From Oscillospiraceae bacterium (lineage in GTDB: Bacteria > Bacillota > Clostridia > UMGS1810), in NCBI GenBank assembly GCA_022769845.1, contig JALEIO010000002.1:1-17891 (forward strand): a stretch of 17,891 nucleotides of DNA, given 5' to 3'. Under the pieces are notes generated by a model, which was given only the letters and a program-made list of their open reading frames with translations, did no database searches and was not told the origin of the DNA. Below are positions 13,694 through 17,891 of this stretch, piece by piece; the first letter of the stretch is position 1; each line of letters starts with the position of its first letter. Both the position numbers and the translations under genes were made by a program.

Positions 13694-14815
13694 TTATTGT
13701 ATTGCGTTTTTGGAAGAATACCTTGAAATGTTTAAAATATATCCCATTGCTATAAGCTGAAAACAAAGCGCCGTTCCGCCGTATGAAAAGAACGGCAGCG
13801 GCATACCCGTAACGGGCATTGAGCTTGTTACAACCGCAATGTTAATCATAACCTGAAAACCAATAAGTCCGATAATTCCGCAAACAATCATACTTGAAAA
13901 ATTATCGGGTGCCTCAATCGCAATTTTTATGCCGCGCCATATAAGTATCACAAACAGCACAATCATAAACACCGCGCCGACAAACCCCAATTCCTCGCAT
14001 ATTATCGGAAATATGAAATCGTTGTGCGGCTCCGGAATATAGAGATATTTTTGTCTGCTCTGCCCGAGACCGAGCCCAAAAAATCCCCCCGAACCGATTG
14101 CATAGAGCGACTGCACAATCTGAAAGCCATCGCCCAAATAGTTTTCAAACGGGTCGAGAAAGGACAAAAATCTTTTAAGCCTGTACGGCTCAAACGCAAT
14201 GGCCGCAATAACCGCCGCAATCAAAGGAGGAAGACACATACAAAAATGCCATACCTTCGCGCCGCCCACAAAAAGAACTATCATACCTGCAACAAACACG
14301 GTAAACGCGCCGCTCAAGTGGTCCTCCAAAAATACCAGACCTGCAATAAAAGCGCAGAATAAGATATACGGAATAAAATCCGTCCAGAATTTTGTGATAG
14401 GCTTTTTGCGCGCCGAAATGCTTGTTGCCATAAAAATTATGACGCAGTATTTTGCAATTTCGGACGGCTGAAAGCTTACAGGCCCTATTTTAAGCCATCT
14501 TTTCGCACCCTTTATATCCTCGCCGACGATAAGCACCAAAATAAGCAGGCACACCGTTACAATAAGAAGCGGAAGCGAAATTTTTCGCACGGTTTGTATG
14601 TCAATTCTTGACGCAACATACATTCCCGCAAGTCCGATTAATGCAAAAAACATCTGCCTTTTTATAAAATAAAAAGCGTCGTTATACATATAATGAGCCG
14701 ACGCACTGCTTGCCGAAAACATCATTGTAAGTCCGAATATTAAAAGTATTATAAGTGTAGTAAGAAAGGTGAAATCCACATTGCCTTGTTTTTTTACAAA
14801 AAGGGATTTTTTCAC
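13694..14815 (-). CDS. ftsW: SEDS-family peptidoglycan polymerase FtsW
   Basis: Polytopic glycosyltransferase of 373 residues that polymerises lipid II at the septum with a partner class B PBP. Ten or so hydrophobic helices are apparent. FSASSASAHYMYNDAFYFIKRQ near residues 33-54, ADLHLSGAF-like EDHLSGAFTV, and the terminal SMPVTGMPLPFFSYGGTAL motif are SEDS hallmarks. The start is a GTG; GGAGG is eight bases upstream. FtsW and the sporulation paralogue SpoVE cannot be told apart here; cluster position supports the division form. No murD separates it from mraY, which ends only 21 bases upstream. Confidence 0.93.
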   Translation of the reverse strand: MKKSLFVKKQGNVDFTFLTTLIILLIFGLTMMFSASSASAHYMYNDAFYFIKRQMFFALIGLAGMYVASRIDIQTVRKISLPLLIVTVCLLILVLIVGEDIKGAKRWLKIGPVSFQPSEIAKYCVIIFMATSISARKKPITKFWTDFIPYILFCAFIAGLVFLEDHLSGAFTVFVAGMIVLFVGGAKVWHFCMCLPPLIAAVIAAIAFEPYRLKRFLSFLDPFENYLGDGFQIVQSLYAIGSGGFFGLGLGQSRQKYLYIPEPHNDFIFPIICEELGFVGAVFMIVLFVILIWRGIKIAIEAPDNFSSMIVCGIIGLIGFQVMINIAVVTSSMPVTGMPLPFFSYGGTALCFQLIAMGYILNISRYSSKNAIQ

Positions 14816-14817
14816 TT

Positions 14818-14832
14818 TTTATGCCTCCGAAT
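14818..14832. repeat. 15-base direct repeat, copy 1 (ftsW ribosome binding site)
   Basis: TTTATGCCTCCGAAT on the plus strand, identical to 17193-17207. On the coding strand both copies supply the GGAGG for the following gene. Here the block lies in the 21 bases between the mraY stop and the ftsW GTG. It contains a TAA in register with SEA* as at the end of murE. Confidence 0.6.
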
Positions 14833-14836
14833 ATTT

Positions 14837-15802
14837 TTACACTACCATAAAATACGAAATCACGCACAGTAAAAGGCTTACAAGAATGAACATCACAACA
14901 ATTTTTCGCTCGGAAAAGCCCGACATTTCAAAGTGATGGTGAATAGGGCTCATTTTGAACACTCTTTTTCCCGTGAGCTTATACGAAGTAACCTGAATTA
15001 TAACAGAAAGCGTTTCAATTATATAAATTCCGCCTGCAAAAATAAGAATTATCGGCAACTTTAAAACCAATGCAACACCGCACACCGCGCCGCCCAAAAA
15101 AAGCGAGCCGGTGTCTCCCATAAACACCTTTGCAGGATATGCGTTGAATACCAAAAACGCCAGAAGCGAGCCGGTTAAAGCCGCGCAGAAAACGGCAATC
15201 GATTGGTCGCTGAATTTATATGCCATAACGGTAAAAAATATTGAAACCACAGTTGTTACACTTGCCGCCAGACCGTCCAGACCGTCGGTTAAATTTACAC
15301 TGTTTGTGCCGCCGACCATTACAAACACCGCAAACGGAATGTAAAAATGCCACAGATTAAGCCGCCATTTTGTAAACGGAATAATTACTTCATATGACAA
15401 AACGCCCGTTTTAACGCCGACAACCGCCGATACAGACGCCGCAAGAATTTGCAGAATTAATTTTTGACGTTCGGTAAGCCCGAGATTTCGTTTCATCACA
15501 ATTTTTATAAAATCGTCGATAAAACCTATAAGTCCGAACGAAAACGCAGTACAAACTATAAATATTGAATTTTTGTCTCTGTCAAACACCAATGCTGTAA
15601 CAAGTGCGGCAATAATAAAAATTATTCCGCCCATCGTGGGAGTTCCCGACTTTTTTTTATGCCATTTCGGACCTATTTCCCTGATTTCCTGACCGAATTT
15701 TAATCTTATTAATGCCGGAATTAAGAAAAATCCTGCCGTGATGCCAATGGCAAACGCACAAATGGTGCAAATCCACACCGTCATCATTAATTTATCTATC
15801 AA
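14837..15802 (-). CDS. mraY: Phospho-N-acetylmuramoyl-pentapeptide transferase MraY
   Basis: Integral membrane enzyme that attaches phospho-MurNAc-pentapeptide to undecaprenyl phosphate, giving lipid I. About 321 residues with ten hydrophobic helices. Diagnostic sites: KKSGTPTMGG near the start, FIDDFIKI (Mg-binding Asp pair), NLTDGLDGLA, NAYPAKVFMGDTGSLFLGG, and the SPIHHHFE histidine cluster. The start is uncertain: an in-frame GTG (15811) overlaps the AGAGGGTG Shine-Dalgarno-like block, a TTG (15802) is well spaced from it, and an ATG (15787) is further on. The TTG is given here. murF ends just upstream. Confidence 0.94.
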   Translation of the reverse strand: MIDKLMMTVWICTICAFAIGITAGFFLIPALIRLKFGQEIREIGPKWHKKKSGTPTMGGIIFIIAALVTALVFDRDKNSIFIVCTAFSFGLIGFIDDFIKIVMKRNLGLTERQKLILQILAASVSAVVGVKTGVLSYEVIIPFTKWRLNLWHFYIPFAVFVMVGGTNSVNLTDGLDGLAASVTTVVSIFFTVMAYKFSDQSIAVFCAALTGSLLAFLVFNAYPAKVFMGDTGSLFLGGAVCGVALVLKLPIILIFAGGIYIIETLSVIIQVTSYKLTGKRVFKMSPIHHHFEMSGFSERKIVVMFILVSLLLCVISYFMVV

Positions 15803-15824
15803 AATACACACCCTCTGTTTTTGC

Positions 15825-17189
15825 TCATATGTTTTTGGAAATTTCGTCCATTTTCATACAGTGCGAACCCTTTATCAGCACCGCATCACCGTTTTGCAAA
15901 AGAGTTTTTAAAAAATCCGAAACCTCTTTATTGTTTGAAAACGAAAAAACATTTTCGCTCTTCACACCGCATTTTTGCGCCTCGTCCGCGATAAAGCGCG
16001 CGGCATTCCCCAGCGTTATAAGTATGTCGCATCCGCATTTTGCAAAATACGCGCCCACCTCGCGGTGATATTTTTCACTGTTTTCGCCAAGCTCTGCCAT
16101 ATCGCCCAAAACCGCAATTTTTCTGCCGTCGGTAAGACTCTTTAAAACATCAATCGCCGCCATTGCCGCTTGAGGCGATGAATTGTAGCAGTCATTCAAA
16201 ATTTTTGCGCCGTTTACCTCAAGTATGCTCTGACGTATGCCGTCGCTTTTATAGCTTAAAAGTCCGCTGCGTATTTCCTCGTTGGTCATACCGAACATTT
16301 TTGCCGCCGCATATGCGCACAAAGCGTTGTATACATTATGTTTTCCGGGAAGGTTAATTACAAATTTTTCGCCCGAAATTTCAAATTCGGTTTTTTCGGG
16401 ATAAAGCTTCAAATTTTTTGCGCAGATATCGCAGTTTTCATTGTCAATTCCAAAAAACACAGTTTTGAAATCAAGCTTTCCTTTAAGCGTCTGCAAAAGG
16501 TCGTCATCACCGTTTAAAAACGCCGTGCCGCCTTTTTTCAAGCCATCAAAAATTTCGCATTTTGCCTTTAAAATTCCCTCGCGGCTTTTCAAAAATTCGA
16601 TATGCGACGTGCCGATATTTGTGATAATTGCAGCGTCGGGACAGGCTATATTCGTAAGATACGAAATCTCGCCGAAATTGCTCATTCCCATTTCTATAAC
16701 AGCCTTTTCAGTATTTGAATTAAGCGAAAAAACCGTAAACGGCAACCCAATATCGTTGTTGTAATTTGCCTTGGTTTTAATAGTGGCAAAACGTTTTGCC
16801 AAAACCGCCGCGACAAATTCCTTGGTTGTGGTTTTTCCCACACTGCCCGTAAGTGCTATAACGTCTGCGTTAAATTTTTTTCTATACGCTCTCGCTATAC
16901 CGCCCAGCGCTTTTTTTGTATCGCAAACCTTTATTCCAAATTCAAAGCCGCTCAATTTTTCGCCGTTTTGGGTAAGATACCCAACCGCACCGTTTTTCAG
17001 TGCGCCGTCAAAAAAAGTGTGGCCGTCAAATTTTTCGCCCTTTATCGGAATATATATGCAGTTTTTTCCCATTTCGCGGCTGTCGGTGCTTATGCTTTCC
17101 ACAAATTTATTTTCATCGCCGAAAATAAGCCTTCCGCCCGTTGCCGTCAAAATTTCCGAAACAGAAATTTTTTCTATATTTCCAAGCAT
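15825..17189 (-). CDS. murF: UDP-MurNAc-tripeptide:D-Ala-D-Ala ligase MurF
   Basis: ATP-dependent ligase that adds D-Ala-D-Ala to the UDP-MurNAc-tripeptide, the last cytoplasmic step. The 454-residue product has the usual three domains: N-terminal substrate domain (SISTDSREM near 32-40), central ATPase domain with P-loop TGSVGKTTTK (114-123) and NIGTSHIEFL, and a C-terminal domain with NDCYNSSPQAAMAAI and LGDMAELGENSEKYH, both typical of MurF. GGAGG within the end of murE precedes the ATG by nine bases; the genes are four bases apart, so they are probably coupled. Confidence 0.95.
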   Translation of the reverse strand: MLGNIEKISVSEILTATGGRLIFGDENKFVESISTDSREMGKNCIYIPIKGEKFDGHTFFDGALKNGAVGYLTQNGEKLSGFEFGIKVCDTKKALGGIARAYRKKFNADVIALTGSVGKTTTKEFVAAVLAKRFATIKTKANYNNDIGLPFTVFSLNSNTEKAVIEMGMSNFGEISYLTNIACPDAAIITNIGTSHIEFLKSREGILKAKCEIFDGLKKGGTAFLNGDDDLLQTLKGKLDFKTVFFGIDNENCDICAKNLKLYPEKTEFEISGEKFVINLPGKHNVYNALCAYAAAKMFGMTNEEIRSGLLSYKSDGIRQSILEVNGAKILNDCYNSSPQAAMAAIDVLKSLTDGRKIAVLGDMAELGENSEKYHREVGAYFAKCGCDILITLGNAARFIADEAQKCGVKSENVFSFSNNKEVSDFLKTLLQNGDAVLIKGSHCMKMDEISKNI

Positions 17190-17192
17190 TAA

Positions 17193-17207
17193 TTTATGCC
17201 TCCGAAT
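17193..17207. repeat. 15-base direct repeat, copy 2 (end of murE / murF ribosome binding site)
   Basis: Same TTTATGCCTCCGAAT as 14818-14832. Here it encodes the last residues of MurE (S-E-A-stop) and supplies the GGAGG of murF. Confidence 0.6.
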
Positions 17208-17891
17208 TTATTTTAGCCAAAATATCCCTTACAATTTCACGTTCATCATAGTGAATTGTTTTGTCCTTCAAAATCTGATATGTTTCGTGCCCTTTTCCCG
17301 CAAGAATAATAATATCGTTTTCCTTTGCAATGCGCATAGCGTATTCAATAGCCTCGGTGCGGTCGCAAATTGCAACATACTCCGCTTTAACATCTGTCAT
17401 ACCCGACAAAATATCTTTTATAATTGCGTCGGGGTCTTCGGTTCTCGGATTATCGCTTGTAACAACGCAGAAATCAGACAAATCTCCTGCAATTTTTCCC
17501 ATTTTCGGACGTTTCGTAGCGTCCCTGTCGCCGCCGCAGCCAAACACGGTTATAACTCTGCCTCTGCAAAATCCTTTAACTGTGCCAATGATATTTTCCA
17601 AACCGTCCGGCGTATGCGCGTAATCAATCATAACGGTATAATCTGTGGGAGTGCTTAAAACCTCCGCTCTGCCCTTTACGCCCTTTGCCAAAATGAGCGC
17701 TTTTGCAATGTCTGAAATTCCAACGCCTGTGCCCTGACAAACTCCGATAGCGCAAAGCGCGTTGTATACCGAAAATTCGCCCGGTATGTCAAGACGGATA
17801 TTTTCACTTCCGAAAGGCGTTTCCACCTCAAAAAGCACGCCCCGCTGGTTGTATTTTATATTTTTCGCCAAAATATCACTTTTTTTGTTAA
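17194..17891 (-). CDS. murE: UDP-MurNAc-L-Ala-D-Glu:meso-DAP ligase MurE (N-terminus outside window)
   Basis: C-terminal half of the ligase that adds the third stem-peptide residue. The frame is open to the window edge, so the P-loop and N-terminal domain are missing. Visible are GEFSVYNALCAIG, GRAEVL, the MIDYAHTPDGLENII block, VFGCGGDRDATKRP (with the R-D-x-x-K-R-P signature), and the specificity motif DNPR in TSDNPRTEDPDAII. DNPR is the signature for meso-diaminopimelate; lysine-adding MurE enzymes differ at this site. GKGHETYQ near the end is also conserved. murF starts four bases after its stop. Confidence 0.95.
   Translation of the reverse strand, partial: NKKSDILAKNIKYNQRGVLFEVETPFGSENIRLDIPGEFSVYNALCAIGVCQGTGVGISDIAKALILAKGVKGRAEVLSTPTDYTVMIDYAHTPDGLENIIGTVKGFCRGRVITVFGCGGDRDATKRPKMGKIAGDLSDFCVVTSDNPRTEDPDAIIKDILSGMTDVKAEYVAICDRTEAIEYAMRIAKENDIIILAGKGHETYQILKDKTIHYDEREIVRDILAKINSEA

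Overview
The window is AT-rich and gene-dense, with strong AAGGAGG-type ribosome binding sites and a Firmicutes (Clostridia-like) gene order. MurE carries the DNPR motif typical of meso-diaminopimelate ligases, so DAP-type peptidoglycan is expected. No transposase, tRNA, rRNA, CRISPR array or phage gene was seen. The species cannot be named from this sequence alone.

Layout. Positions 1-655 (+): the end of ruvX, then a DUF1292 gene, closed by a strong terminator. Positions 716-2320 (-): a CPA1-type K+/H+ antiporter with two RCK_C-like tail domains. Positions 2516-3253 (+): tcdA, a tRNA t6A-modifying enzyme, behind a near-consensus promoter. Positions 3255-6312 (+): a methionine-type ABC uptake operon, metN-metI-metQ, with a long leader. 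Positions 6324-17891 (-): a peptidoglycan and division cluster read leftwards: murE (partial), murF, mraY, ftsW, murG, murA, ftsQ/divIB, a DUF881 gene, sbp (DUF1290), ftsZ, nrdR, and a secreted stalk-domain/DUF3298 protein. murD is missing between mraY and ftsW, ftsA is missing before ftsZ, and the spoIIGA-sigE-sigG block often found after ftsZ is absent.

Most interesting region. The metNIQ leader (3255-3623) shows no recognisable SAM riboswitch or T-box. A perfect-consensus promoter (TTGACA-N17-TATAAT) is followed by a 34-codon ORF with an ideal ribosome binding site. That ORF is rich in Met (4 internal) and Cys (4) codons. A Rho-independent terminator follows it. The last codons of the ORF (3402-3412) can pair with 3436-3446 (10 of 11 bases), which would destroy the terminator. 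This is the layout of a translation-coupled (trp-like) attenuator that senses Met and/or Cys supply. Downstream, a 7+7 palindrome encloses a TATAAT, which may be a second, operator-controlled promoter. An 18-codon minicistron with a perfect Shine-Dalgarno lies between metI and metQ.

The mur/fts genes supply lipid II (MurA, MurE, MurF, MraY, MurG), polymerise it (FtsW) and organise the septum (FtsZ, FtsQ). NrdR links the distal end of the transcript to control of deoxynucleotide synthesis.
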